In this document: positions 31,898 through 39,546 of the stretch, in pieces
How the letters are laid out: every line of letters starts with the position of its first letter
Position numbering within the stretch: position 1 is the stretch's first letter
Assembly: GCF_022808775.1 (NCBI RefSeq)
Contig: NZ_JAKZLA010000006.1
Coordinates: forward strand, 62,001-126,000
From: Geothrix terrae
GTDB lineage: Bacteria; Acidobacteriota; Holophagae; Holophagales; Holophagaceae
Length of the DNA stretch: 64,000 nt
Direction of reading: 5' to 3'
Program-made: the position numbers and the translations under genes
The notes under the pieces: model-generated
Seen by the model: the letters and a program-made list of their open reading frames with translations, nothing else
What the model was told of the DNA's origin: nothing
Database searches by the model: none

Positions 31898-32551
31898 ATG
31901 AACCTGCCCAACGTCCTGTCGCTCGCGCGGATCCTCATGGTCCCTGTCCTGGTCGTGGTGCTCATGACCAAAGTGACGAACCACGAGGTCATCGGCGTGC
32001 TGGTGTTCTGGGCGGCCTCCATCACCGACGCCCTGGACGGCTACTTCGCCCGGCGCTGGAAGCAGGTGACCACCCTCGGCAAGCTGCTGGATCCGCTGGC
32101 GGACAAGCTGCTGGTGTCCGGGGCCCTGATCTCCCTGGTGGAGCTGAACCTGGCGCCAGCCTGGATGACCTTCATCATCCTGGCCCGGGAGTTCGCCGTG
32201 ACTGGCCTGCGCGGGATCGCCAGCGAGGAAGGCCACACCATTCCGGCCGGCACGATCGGCAAGTGGAAGATGGGCTTCCAGGTGGCGGCCATCTCCTGCC
32301 TCATCCTCGGCCCCAGGCTCGACTACTGGCTCTACGAGTGGACCCACAAGGACATCTTCCACCTCTTCATCCAGCTCAACCGGCCCTACAGCTTCTTCTG
32401 GGGCATGGGCGTGCTGCTGCTCTGGGGCGCCGTCATCCTGGCCATCTGGAGCGCCATTTCCTACTTCCACGGCTTCTGGAAGGTGGTGGGGCCCAGCATC
32501 ATGGCGGAGGACGGCCGCCTGACCGGAAACAAGGACACCGAAGGACACTGA
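31898..32551 (+). CDS. pgsA: CDP-diacylglycerol-glycerol-3-phosphate 3-phosphatidyltransferase
   Basis: 217 residues, an inner-membrane enzyme that makes phosphatidylglycerol phosphate. The CDP-alcohol phosphotransferase signature D-x2-D-G-x2-A-R-x8-G-x3-D-x3-D is complete in DALDGYFARRW through GKLLDPLADK. Five to six helices are visible. MNLPNVLSLARI is the typical N terminus, which fixes the start at 31898. The stop codon abuts the ATG of a short duplicated leader and the DUF502 gene follows, so the three form one transcript with the downstream SDR. Confidence 0.95.
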   Translation: MNLPNVLSLARILMVPVLVVVLMTKVTNHEVIGVLVFWAASITDALDGYFARRWKQVTTLGKLLDPLADKLLVSGALISLVELNLAPAWMTFIILAREFAVTGLRGIASEEGHTIPAGTIGKWKMGFQVAAISCLILGPRLDYWLYEWTHKDIFHLFIQLNRPYSFFWGMGVLLLWGAVILAIWSAISYFHGFWKVVGPSIMAEDGRLTGNKDTEGH

Positions 32552-32659
32552 ATGATCCGCAAGTACCTCCTCGCAGGTCTGCTCTCGGCATCCCCTGTGG
32601 GGATGCGCGAGACGCTCGGTGGGGCGTGGTCCGTGTGCCGACTTGGGGTGTGCCGATGA
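32552..32659 (+). other. 35-codon leader ORF duplicating the N terminus of the DUF502 gene
   Basis: Directly after the pgsA stop, an ATG at 32552 opens MIRKYLLAGL, the same ten residues that start the next gene at 32656. The 29-base match differs at three third-codon positions, all synonymous. The leader then diverges, contains a GCATCCCC/GGGGATGC hairpin (32588-32606), and stops at 32657-32659, overlapping the ATG of the DUF502 gene as ATGA. It is either a partial duplication remnant or a translated leader that couples translation. Confidence 0.5.
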
Positions 32660-33294
32660 TCCGGAAGTACCTCCTCGCGGGCCTCTTCACCTTGCTGCCC
32701 CTCGTCGTGACGCTCTGGATCCTCAAGGGCATCTTCACGGCACTGGTGGGCATCTCGCGGGAACCGCTCACCTGGGTGGCCCACCTGACCCACATGCCCG
32801 ATCCGCCCACCTGGGCGCTGGCCGCGATTTCCGCCTTGGTCACCGTCCTGCTGCTGCTGGTGGTGGGCGCCCTGATGGGCAACTTCATCGGCCGCCAGCT
32901 GCTGGGCTGGATGGACGAGCTGATGATGTCCCTCCCCGTGGTGAAGACCGTCTACGGCGCCACCCGTCAGCTCATGGGCGCCATCCAATCGGGGCAGGGG
33001 GGCAGCTTCAAGGAAGTGGTGATCGTGGAGTGGCCCCATCCCGGGTCCCACACCCTCGGCTTCGTGGCCAGCCGGGACTGCTCCTGGGCCATCCCCGGGG
33101 GGCAGAACCTGATCGCGGTCTACATCCCCACCGCCCCCAACCCCACCTCGGGCTACGTGGTGATGATCGAGGCCTCCAAGGTGCAGCCGGCGGACCTCAG
33201 CGCCGACCAGGCCCTGACCTGGGCCATCAGCGGCGGTGTGGTGACCCCGCCCCGTCCGGGAACGGGCTCCTTCCGGATGCCGGGGAAGCCGTGA
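32656..33294 (+). CDS. DUF502 family membrane protein
   Basis: 212 residues of the DUF502 family. Two transmembrane helices (GLFTLLPLVVTLWILKGIF; LAAISALVTVLLLLVVGALM) bracket a short loop. A soluble C-terminal part with MSLPVVKTVYGATRQLM, GFKEVV-like GSFKEVVIVEWPHPG and VYIPTAPNPTSGYVVMIE follows. The family is widespread and uncharacterised. The start at 32656 overlaps the leader stop and the end overlaps the SDR start (GTGA), so it is tightly coupled to both neighbours in the pgsA transcript. Confidence 0.85.
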   Translation: MIRKYLLAGLFTLLPLVVTLWILKGIFTALVGISREPLTWVAHLTHMPDPPTWALAAISALVTVLLLLVVGALMGNFIGRQLLGWMDELMMSLPVVKTVYGATRQLMGAIQSGQGGSFKEVVIVEWPHPGSHTLGFVASRDCSWAIPGGQNLIAVYIPTAPNPTSGYVVMIEASKVQPADLSADQALTWAISGGVVTPPRPGTGSFRMPGKP

Positions 33295-34019
33295 GCGCCC
33301 TCCAGGGGCGGCGTCTCCTCGTCACCGGCGCCGGCAGCGGCATCGGACGCGCGGCGGCACGGCTCTTCCGGGACCGCGGCGCGGACCTGATCCTGGCAGG
33401 CCGGCGCCTGGACACGCTGCGGGAGACGCTGCCGGACGCGATCCACGTGGTCCTGGATCACACGGACGACGCGGCCGTGGCCACCTTCGCCCGCGAGTGC
33501 CCGGAGCTGGACGGGATGCTCCTGAACGCAGGCGGATTGCTGCTGGGCTCGGTGGAATCGACGCCGGCGGCCGACTTCGATGCCGCGATCGCCGTGAACC
33601 TGCGGGGCCCCTGGCTCATGGCCCACCACCTGGGCCCACGGATGAAACCTGGCGGCAGCGTGGTGCTGGTGGGCTCCAACATCGGCCTCCGGGCCATCCC
33701 GGACAGCGCGGCCTACAGCGTGGCCAAGGCCGGCGTCCACATGCTGGCGAAGGTGCTGGCCCTGGAGTGGGCGCCCCGGCGGATCCGCTGCAACGCCATC
33801 GCGCCCGGGCCAATCCGGACGGCCATGGTGGAGGCCCGCCTCGCCGCCAGCGCAGACCCCGAGGGCGACCTGGCCGCGCTGTCGGCCGTGAATCCCCTGA
33901 AGCGCATGGGCACCGAGGTCGAAGTGGCCGCCCTGGCGGCGCACCTGCTGGGCAGCGAGAGCGGGTGGACGACGGGGATTGTGATCCCGATTGATGGCGG
34001 AGCCGACGCGGTCTACTAG
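33291..34019 (+). CDS. Short-chain dehydrogenase/reductase
   Basis: 242 residues starting with GTG at 33291, in a GTGA overlap with the DUF502 stop. Cofactor motif TGAGSGIG, a DHTDDAA acidic turn, LLNAGG in place of NNAG, and the catalytic S-x12-YSVAK (GSNIGLRAIPDSAAYSVAKAG). The C terminus WTTGIVIPIDGG is the classical FabG-like end. It is a probable NAD(P)-dependent alcohol/ketone oxidoreductase; the substrate is unknown and the pgsA-DUF502 context gives no clear hint. Confidence 0.87.
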   Translation: MSALQGRRLLVTGAGSGIGRAAARLFRDRGADLILAGRRLDTLRETLPDAIHVVLDHTDDAAVATFARECPELDGMLLNAGGLLLGSVESTPAADFDAAIAVNLRGPWLMAHHLGPRMKPGGSVVLVGSNIGLRAIPDSAAYSVAKAGVHMLAKVLALEWAPRRIRCNAIAPGPIRTAMVEARLAASADPEGDLAALSAVNPLKRMGTEVEVAALAAHLLGSESGWTTGIVIPIDGGADAVY

Positions 34020-34062
34020 GCCCGCTGGCCAGGTGATGCTCAGCAGGGCGGGGCCCCGCTCG

Positions 34063-34083
34063 GGAGGCTGCCGCGCAGCCTCC
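34063..34083. terminator. Hairpin between convergent SDR and MFS genes
   Basis: GGAGGCTG (34063-34070) and CAGCCTCC (34076-34083) pair around CCGCG. It lies 43 bases after the SDR stop and 56 bases from the end of the convergent transporter gene. It is a probable terminator without a T-tract. Confidence 0.5.
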
Positions 34084-34139
34084 GCTCGCGACCCGCCTCT
34101 GCTTCGCGGCGGGGCTGACGCCGCCTACTGAAGCGTGGA

Positions 34140-35372
34140 CTACTCCACGAAATCCAAGTCCCGCCCGTGGGTCTCGGCCATGCCCCACAGGGAGACCAAG
34201 GCCAGGGCGAAGCAGACGCCGCCCACGGTCCAGGCGGAGCCGATGTAGCCCAGGTGACCTCGCAGCATGACGAAGCTGCTGGTGATGAGGGGCACCGCGC
34301 CCCGCACGAAGTTGGGCACGGTGGTGGCCACCGTGGAGCGGAGGTTGGTGCCGAACTGCTCCGCGGCGATGGTGACGAAGACGGCCCAGTAGCCCGTGGC
34401 CAGGCCCAGGAATCCGGCCAGGGCATAGAAGGCCGCCGGCGTGAGCCCATGCAGGGTGAGGTAGATGGCCACCCCGGCCAGGGCCCCGAGGATGAAGAGC
34501 AGCACCACCTTCTTCCGGCTGCCCCACACCTGGCTGAGGATGCCGGAGGCCAGGCTCCCCAGGGTGATGCCGCTGTAGCAGAAGGCTACCGCCGTGCCTG
34601 CGCTGACCGGACCGGCCACCCCGATCTTGGGGGCGAACTCCGGCGCGGAGGTGATGAGGATGGCCACCACGAACCAGGTGGGCAGGCCGATGAGGATGCA
34701 GCGAAGGTAGCGCAGGAACCGCTCGCCCTTCGTGAACAGGCTGAAGAAGTCGCCCCGCTTGACGTTCTGGTGGCCCAGGTCGCGGAACATGCCGCTCTCC
34801 CGGAGACCGAAGCGGGTGGCCAGCAGCAGCAGGCCCAGGCCGCCCCCCGCGAGGTAGGCCACGCGCCAGGGCAGGTACTTGCCCACCAGGCTGGCGGTCA
34901 CGGTCCCGAAGATCCCCACGCCCGCCACGATGGCCGTGCCGTAGGCCCGCAGGTCCGTGGGGAGGATCTCGCTCACCAGCGTCACCGCGGCGCCCAGCTC
35001 GCCTGCGAGCCCCAGGCCCGCCAGGAACCGCCACACGGCGTAGGCGGGGATGCCGTGGACGAAGGCGTTGGCGATGTTGGCCACGGAATAGAGGGCGATG
35101 CTGCCGAACAGGGTGCTCAGGCGGCCCTTCTTGTCTCCCAGCACGCCCCAGAGGATGCCGCCCAGCAGCATGCCCACCATCTGCGCGTTGAGCAGCAGGA
35201 AGGTGGCCGAGACCTGGGCGTCGCCCTGGGGCACGCCCAGGGCCGTGAGGCTGGGCTGGCGCACGATGGGGAAGAGCAGCAGGTCGAACATGTCGACGAA
35301 GTACCCCAGGGCGGCCACGAGGACCGTGAGGTTCAGGATGGCGCGAAGGCGTGTCTGGGGCATGGGGGTCAT
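34140..35372 (-). CDS. MFS transporter (sugar/metabolite:proton symporter type)
   Basis: About 410 residues with 12 predicted helices. The MFS loop 2-3 motif is present as GGILWGVLGDKKGRLSTL, and RFLAGLGLAGELGAAVTLVSEI is typical of the sugar-porter/metabolite:H+ symporter branch. The second-half repeat has GILSQVWGSRKKVV. The start is ATG at 35372, with ATG 35363 as an alternative; no strong ribosome site is visible. It is divergent from a GlpD-like oxidoreductase 51 bases away, so it may import that enzyme's substrate or a related polyol or phosphate ester. Confidence 0.87.
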   Translation of the reverse strand: MTPMPQTRLRAILNLTVLVAALGYFVDMFDLLLFPIVRQPSLTALGVPQGDAQVSATFLLLNAQMVGMLLGGILWGVLGDKKGRLSTLFGSIALYSVANIANAFVHGIPAYAVWRFLAGLGLAGELGAAVTLVSEILPTDLRAYGTAIVAGVGIFGTVTASLVGKYLPWRVAYLAGGGLGLLLLATRFGLRESGMFRDLGHQNVKRGDFFSLFTKGERFLRYLRCILIGLPTWFVVAILITSAPEFAPKIGVAGPVSAGTAVAFCYSGITLGSLASGILSQVWGSRKKVVLLFILGALAGVAIYLTLHGLTPAAFYALAGFLGLATGYWAVFVTIAAEQFGTNLRSTVATTVPNFVRGAVPLITSSFVMLRGHLGYIGSAWTVGGVCFALALVSLWGMAETHGRDLDFVE

Positions 35373-35423
35373 TGAACCATACGAATCCTTGTGAGATCCC
35401 GGCACACTGCTGGGGAGGTGCCC

Positions 35424-36656
35424 ATGTCCGACGCCGCCTGGCCCGCCCCACCCCAGGGACCCTGCGCCCTTCCGCCCCGCCTGGAGGTCGAGGTGGCGAT
35501 CCTCGGCGCCGGCATCCACGGCGCGGCCCTCGCCCGGGAGCTGACCCTGCGCGGCGTGTCCTGCGCCCTCGTGGACCGGGGAGAGGTGGGCGGCGGCACC
35601 AGCCAGTGGTCCAGCCAGCTCCTGCACGGCGGCATCCGCTACATGCTCACGGGTGACATCCGCCAGATGCGCGAGGGCCTGGCCGAGCGGGCCACCTGGG
35701 CCCGTATCGCCCCCCGCCGCTGCCGCTGGGAGGCTTTCTGGATGCCCCACCGGTCGCGGCTGGAAGGGCTCGCCCATCGGGTGGGCATCGGCCTCTACGA
35801 CTTCTGGGGCTCCGAGCGCCCCGGCTGGCCCGCGGACCTGCGCCTGGGCCGCGTTTCTCGGCCGGATTTCCTGATCGATCCGCGGGCCACCCTCGGTCCC
35901 TTCCGCGGGGCCACGGCCTACGCCGACCTCATGACCTGGGACCGCGACCTGACGAAGGACCTGGCGGCCTCCAGCGAGGCGCTGCTCCTGGATTTCCACG
36001 AGGCGGAGCGGTTCGATCAGGGCAGCGACGGCTTGAAGCTCCTCCACCTCGTGGATCGCCGGGATGGTTCCCTCCGGCAACTCGCGGCTCGCCGCTGGGT
36101 GTTCGCCCTGGGGCCCTGGACGGACGGTGCCATGGCGCGCTGGTTCGGCGAGAGCCGGAAGCGCCTGCGCCTGTCGGCGGGCGTCCACCTCTGGTTCGAT
36201 GCGGTCCCCGGTTGCGAGCGGCCCTGGGCCATCCGGCGTCCGAAGGGGCGCATCCTCTTCGTGATCCCCCGGGACGGCATGCTCCAGGTGGGCACCACCG
36301 AGCGGGAGGTCGAGGACGGCTGGGTGCCCATCCTCAAGGCGGAGCGAGAGGAACTCCTCGACGCCCTGGAGGCCAACCTGCCCATCCTCCCCTGGCGCGA
36401 GATGCCCGTGCAGGCCGAGGAGCTGGGCGTGCGGCCGCTGGTGGCGGCCCGGGGCGCCACGACCCACCTCAGCCGAGAGGCCGTGCTCGAGCGCCACTCT
36501 CAGTTCCGGAACCTCACACTGGTGCTCGGCGGCAAGCTAACCACCGCCCGCGCCCTCATGGACCGCCTGGCCACCGACCTCACCGGCCGCCCCTGCGACG
36601 CCTCCCGCACCGCGCCCCTGCGCCTTTGGGATGGACAGCCCGCGCAGATCCGGTAG
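35424..36656 (+). CDS. GlpD-like FAD-dependent glycerol-3-phosphate dehydrogenase
   Basis: 410 residues. The FAD-binding GAGIHGAALARELTLRG motif is at about residues 27-43, followed by GGGTSQWSSQLLHGGIRYM, which parallels the GTSSRSSKLIHGGLRYL of GlpD. Near the C terminus LVAARGATTHLSREAVLE and GGKLTTARALMDRLA match the GlpD substrate/FAD region. It lacks the roughly 100-residue C-terminal cap domain of classical GlpD (about 500 residues), so the polyol-phosphate substrate is less certain. GGGGAGG precedes the ATG at 35424. It is divergent from an MFS carrier. Confidence 0.83.
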   Translation: MSDAAWPAPPQGPCALPPRLEVEVAILGAGIHGAALARELTLRGVSCALVDRGEVGGGTSQWSSQLLHGGIRYMLTGDIRQMREGLAERATWARIAPRRCRWEAFWMPHRSRLEGLAHRVGIGLYDFWGSERPGWPADLRLGRVSRPDFLIDPRATLGPFRGATAYADLMTWDRDLTKDLAASSEALLLDFHEAERFDQGSDGLKLLHLVDRRDGSLRQLAARRWVFALGPWTDGAMARWFGESRKRLRLSAGVHLWFDAVPGCERPWAIRRPKGRILFVIPRDGMLQVGTTEREVEDGWVPILKAEREELLDALEANLPILPWREMPVQAEELGVRPLVAARGATTHLSREAVLERHSQFRNLTLVLGGKLTTARALMDRLATDLTGRPCDASRTAPLRLWDGQPAQIR

Positions 36657-36672
36657 AATCATTTCTTCACGC

Positions 36673-36749
36673 GGTCCCGTAGCTCAGCTGGATAGAGCAT
36701 CAGACTACGAATCTGAGGGTCGGGCGTTCGAGTCGCTCCGGGACCACCA
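36673..36749 (+). tRNA. tRNA-Arg (anticodon ACG)
   Basis: A complete cloverleaf. The acceptor GGTCCCG pairs with CGGGACC, followed by A and an encoded CCA. The D arm is GCTC-AGCTGGATA-GAGC. The anticodon stem TCAGA/TCTGA encloses CTACGAA with anticodon ACG. The T arm GGGCG-TTCGAGT-CGCTC has one G-U pair. It reads CGN codons after A34-to-inosine editing. Confidence 0.95.
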
Positions 36750-36764
36750 CTCGTTACAACACTT

Positions 36765-36788
36765 AGGCCCACCTGATCCGGTGGGCCT
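36765..36788 (+). terminator. Rho-independent terminator after tRNA-Arg
   Basis: AGGCCCACC (36765-36773) pairs perfectly with GGTGGGCCT (36780-36788) around TGATCC, followed by TTTGTTTGG. It starts 16 bases after the tRNA 3' end. Confidence 0.85.
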
Positions 36789-36909
36789 TTTGTTTGGTCC
36801 TGCCTTCTTCCTGCGTCGACTCGCGCGGGAAGATGGGCTTCTCCTCGGGGCCTTCTGCCAGGGCATGACCGGCCTGGAGAAGCCACCCCGAGTTGAGAAA
36901 CCGGGCGGA

Positions 36910-38145
36910 TCAGATGACCTGGCTGATGTGCATCGCCTGGAACGCCCCGCCGCTCTGCTCCGCGGCGCGGGTCAGCTGGATCAGGCAGCCGGGGCAGGCG
37001 GTGACGACGACTTGCGCCCCGGTTCCCTGGATGTCCTCCTGCTTGCGGCGGAGGATGGCCTCGGCCGCGCGGGGGTGCTCCAGGTGGAAGCTGCCGGAGC
37101 CGCCGCAGCAGCGCTCCTTCTCCGCCAGCTCGATCAGCCTTCCGGCCTGCTCCAGGAGCTGCCGGGGCTGGCGGCGGATGCCCTGGCCCCGGGCCAGGTG
37201 GCAGGGGTCGTGGTAGGTGAAGGTGGCTCCGGGAAGAGCCTGAGGACGGTAGCCGGCCGCGGCGAGGTACTCCGTCAGGTCCATGACCTTGGTGGAGAAC
37301 CGCGCGGCCCGGTGCTCCCAGACGGGATCGTCCGCGAACCACGACGCCAGGTGCTTGAGGGTTCCGCCGCAGCTGGCGCAGTCGGTCACCACCAGGTCCG
37401 CAGCCTCGAAGGCCCGGATGTTCTCCCGCGCCAGTTCGAGGAACGCCTCGCGCTGGCCGTGGGCGAGGTGGGGCAGGCCGCAGCAGGGATGGTCCGGCTG
37501 CTGGAAGGGCGAGAGCTGGGCAAGGATCCGCTGGGTGCTCCGGGAGGCATCCGGGAAGAGCAGCTTCATGCCGCAGCCCTGGAAGTAGGCGACCTTGGCG
37601 CCAGGATGAAGGGCGGGTTCCGGTCTCGGACCGGGGGCGCCCAGCAGGGCGGGGCCGGCGTGTTCCGCGAGGTAGGCCTGGCGGGAGGTCTCCCGGGGTA
37701 CGAGCTGGGACGGTAGCAGACGATGGAGCCCCACCGCCCGCAGCCCGGCCAGGGTGGCGGCACCCAGGGCGACCATCCTCCGGCGGCGGAGCACCCGGCC
37801 GATCCAGCGGCTGCGGAGTGGGGTGCTCCCGAGCGTGTCGGCGAGGGCCTGGCGGACCTGCAGCATGGCCTCCTCCGTGGGGACCTTGCCGGGGCAGGCG
37901 TCCGTGCAGGCCCGGCACAGGAGGCAGAACTCCAGGGCCTCCTGGGCTTCCCGGTCCGGCGGGATGAGGCCCTCGGCCAGCCCCCGGACGAGGGCGTTCT
38001 TGCCCCGGGCGCTGGCCCGCTCCACATCCTGGACCTGGAACAGCGGGCAGACCGGCAGGCAGGTGCCACAGCGATCGCAGCCCAGCACCTTCCCCCGAGC
38101 GGCCGCGAAGGGCCCTTGGCCGGCCTTCGTGGCGGCGGTCACCAT
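36910..38145 (-). CDS. glcF: GlcF-like iron-sulfur subunit of a glycolate/lactate-type oxidase
   Basis: 411 residues. Two [4Fe-4S] ferredoxin motifs sit at the N terminus (CDRCGTCLPVCPLF; CLLCRACTDACPGK). Two cysteine-rich CCG domains follow: FQGCGMKLLFP with CCGLPHLAHG and DCASCGGTLK, then DPCHLARGQG, CCGGSGSF and CPGCLIQLT. Such subunits pass electrons from a GlcD-type flavoprotein to quinone. The start lies 7 bases inside the end of the flavoprotein gene, so the two are translated together as one complex. It is the last gene of the DASS-glcD-glcF transcript. Confidence 0.9.
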   Translation of the reverse strand: MVTAATKAGQGPFAAARGKVLGCDRCGTCLPVCPLFQVQDVERASARGKNALVRGLAEGLIPPDREAQEALEFCLLCRACTDACPGKVPTEEAMLQVRQALADTLGSTPLRSRWIGRVLRRRRMVALGAATLAGLRAVGLHRLLPSQLVPRETSRQAYLAEHAGPALLGAPGPRPEPALHPGAKVAYFQGCGMKLLFPDASRSTQRILAQLSPFQQPDHPCCGLPHLAHGQREAFLELARENIRAFEAADLVVTDCASCGGTLKHLASWFADDPVWEHRAARFSTKVMDLTEYLAAAGYRPQALPGATFTYHDPCHLARGQGIRRQPRQLLEQAGRLIELAEKERCCGGSGSFHLEHPRAAEAILRRKQEDIQGTGAQVVVTACPGCLIQLTRAAEQSGGAFQAMHISQVI

Positions 38146-39542
38146 ATCTTCCCCGGATTGAGGAGCCCCAGGGGATCCAGGGCCCGCTTGACGGCCCGGT
38201 GCGTCTCCAGGCTCACGGGTCCCACGGCGTTGGCAAAGTAGGGCCGCTTGGTGATGCCGATGCCGTGCTCCCCGGACAGGGTTCCCCCCAGGTCCAGGGC
38301 GGCCTGGAAGATGCCGTCCACCGCCTGGTGAGCCCGGGCCGCCTGGTCGGGGTCCGCCAGGTCGCAGAGCACGGAGGGATGGAGGTTGCCGTCTCCGGCG
38401 TGCCCGAACACGGGGATGCGGAGTCTGCTGGATGTCGAGATGGCGTTGATGCGTCGCACGACTTCGGGGAAGGCGCTGCGGGGCACCGAGATGTCCTCAC
38501 CGAGCCGGTTCGGCGCCATGGCCGCCACGGCGGAGCTGAGACCCCGGCGCTCGGCCCAGATCGCCTCGGTCTCCTCGCGGGAGGCCGCGGAGCGGAAGGC
38601 GATGCATCCGGCCCTGCCGGTGATGGCCTCGATCCGCCTGGACTGGGCTTCCAGGGCCTCGGCGCCGTCCCCGTCGATCTCCAGGATGAGGCAGGCGCCG
38701 GCCTCCTCCTCCACCGGGGTGTTCCGGGCCCGCGCCACCGCTTCCAGGCAGGTGGCGTCCATGATCTCGGCGGCCGAGGGGGTGACCCCGTCCAGCAGCA
38801 TCTCCTGCACGGCGGCACAGGCCTCGTCCATGGTCCGGAAGACCACCCGGAGGACGCCCCGGGCCTTCGGCAGGGGACGGAGCCGGAAGAGGGCCCGGGA
38901 GACGATGCCCAGGGTCCCCTCCGAACCCACGAACAGGCCCGTGAGGTCGTAGCCGGTGACGTTCTTCACGGCCTTGCCCCCGGTCTCGAGGATCGAGCCG
39001 TCCGCCAGGACCACCTCCAGGCCCATCACATAGTCCCGGGTCACGCCGTATTTCACGGCGCGCATGCCTCCGGCATTCTCGGCGACGTTGCCCCCCAGCG
39101 TGGAGAACTTCCAGCTTCCGGGGTCCGGGGGGAAGAACAGCCCGTGGCGGGCGCAGTGGTCGTGGAGGTCCACCGTGCGCACGCCGGGCTCGGCGCTCAC
39201 CATCATGTTGGCGGTGTCCAGCTCCAGGATGGAGGTCATCCGGTCCAGGGACAAGACGATCCCTCCTTGCAGCGGTACGGATCCCCCTGTCCGGCCGCTG
39301 GCGGCCCCCCGCGGCGTGATGGGGATGCGCCGCTGGTGGGCGAGGGCCATGACCCGGCTGATCTCGGCGGTGGTCCGTGGGCGCACCACCGCCTGGGGCA
39401 TGGTGTTCCGGTCCAGGGGCAGGAAGGATGCGTCGTAGGAGTACCCGAAGACTTCCAGGGGCGACTCGATGACGTGCTCGCGGCCGACAGCGTCGCGGAA
39501 CCCGTCCAGCACCTCCGGTTCGAATGCGGTGAAGGTCGTCAT
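38139..39542 (-). CDS. glcD: GlcD-like FAD-linked 2-hydroxy-acid oxidase (glycolate or D-lactate)
   Basis: 467 residues with an N-terminal PCMH-type FAD domain: PITPRGAASGRTGGSVPLQGG, the FPPDPGS loop, STLGGNVAENAGGMRAVKYG and GYDLTGLFVGSEGTLGIV. The C-terminal substrate domain contains VFGHAGDGNLHPSVL and LSGEHGIGITKRPY with its metal/substrate histidines. It oxidises a 2-hydroxy acid to the 2-oxo acid; glycolate and D-lactate cannot be told apart by eye. Only GlcD and GlcF are present, without GlcE, which is common outside the enterobacteria. Four bases separate it from the DASS carrier. Confidence 0.9.
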   Translation of the reverse strand: MTTFTAFEPEVLDGFRDAVGREHVIESPLEVFGYSYDASFLPLDRNTMPQAVVRPRTTAEISRVMALAHQRRIPITPRGAASGRTGGSVPLQGGIVLSLDRMTSILELDTANMMVSAEPGVRTVDLHDHCARHGLFFPPDPGSWKFSTLGGNVAENAGGMRAVKYGVTRDYVMGLEVVLADGSILETGGKAVKNVTGYDLTGLFVGSEGTLGIVSRALFRLRPLPKARGVLRVVFRTMDEACAAVQEMLLDGVTPSAAEIMDATCLEAVARARNTPVEEEAGACLILEIDGDGAEALEAQSRRIEAITGRAGCIAFRSAASREETEAIWAERRGLSSAVAAMAPNRLGEDISVPRSAFPEVVRRINAISTSSRLRIPVFGHAGDGNLHPSVLCDLADPDQAARAHQAVDGIFQAALDLGGTLSGEHGIGITKRPYFANAVGPVSLETHRAVKRALDPLGLLNPGKIW

Positions 39543-39546
39543 GGGA

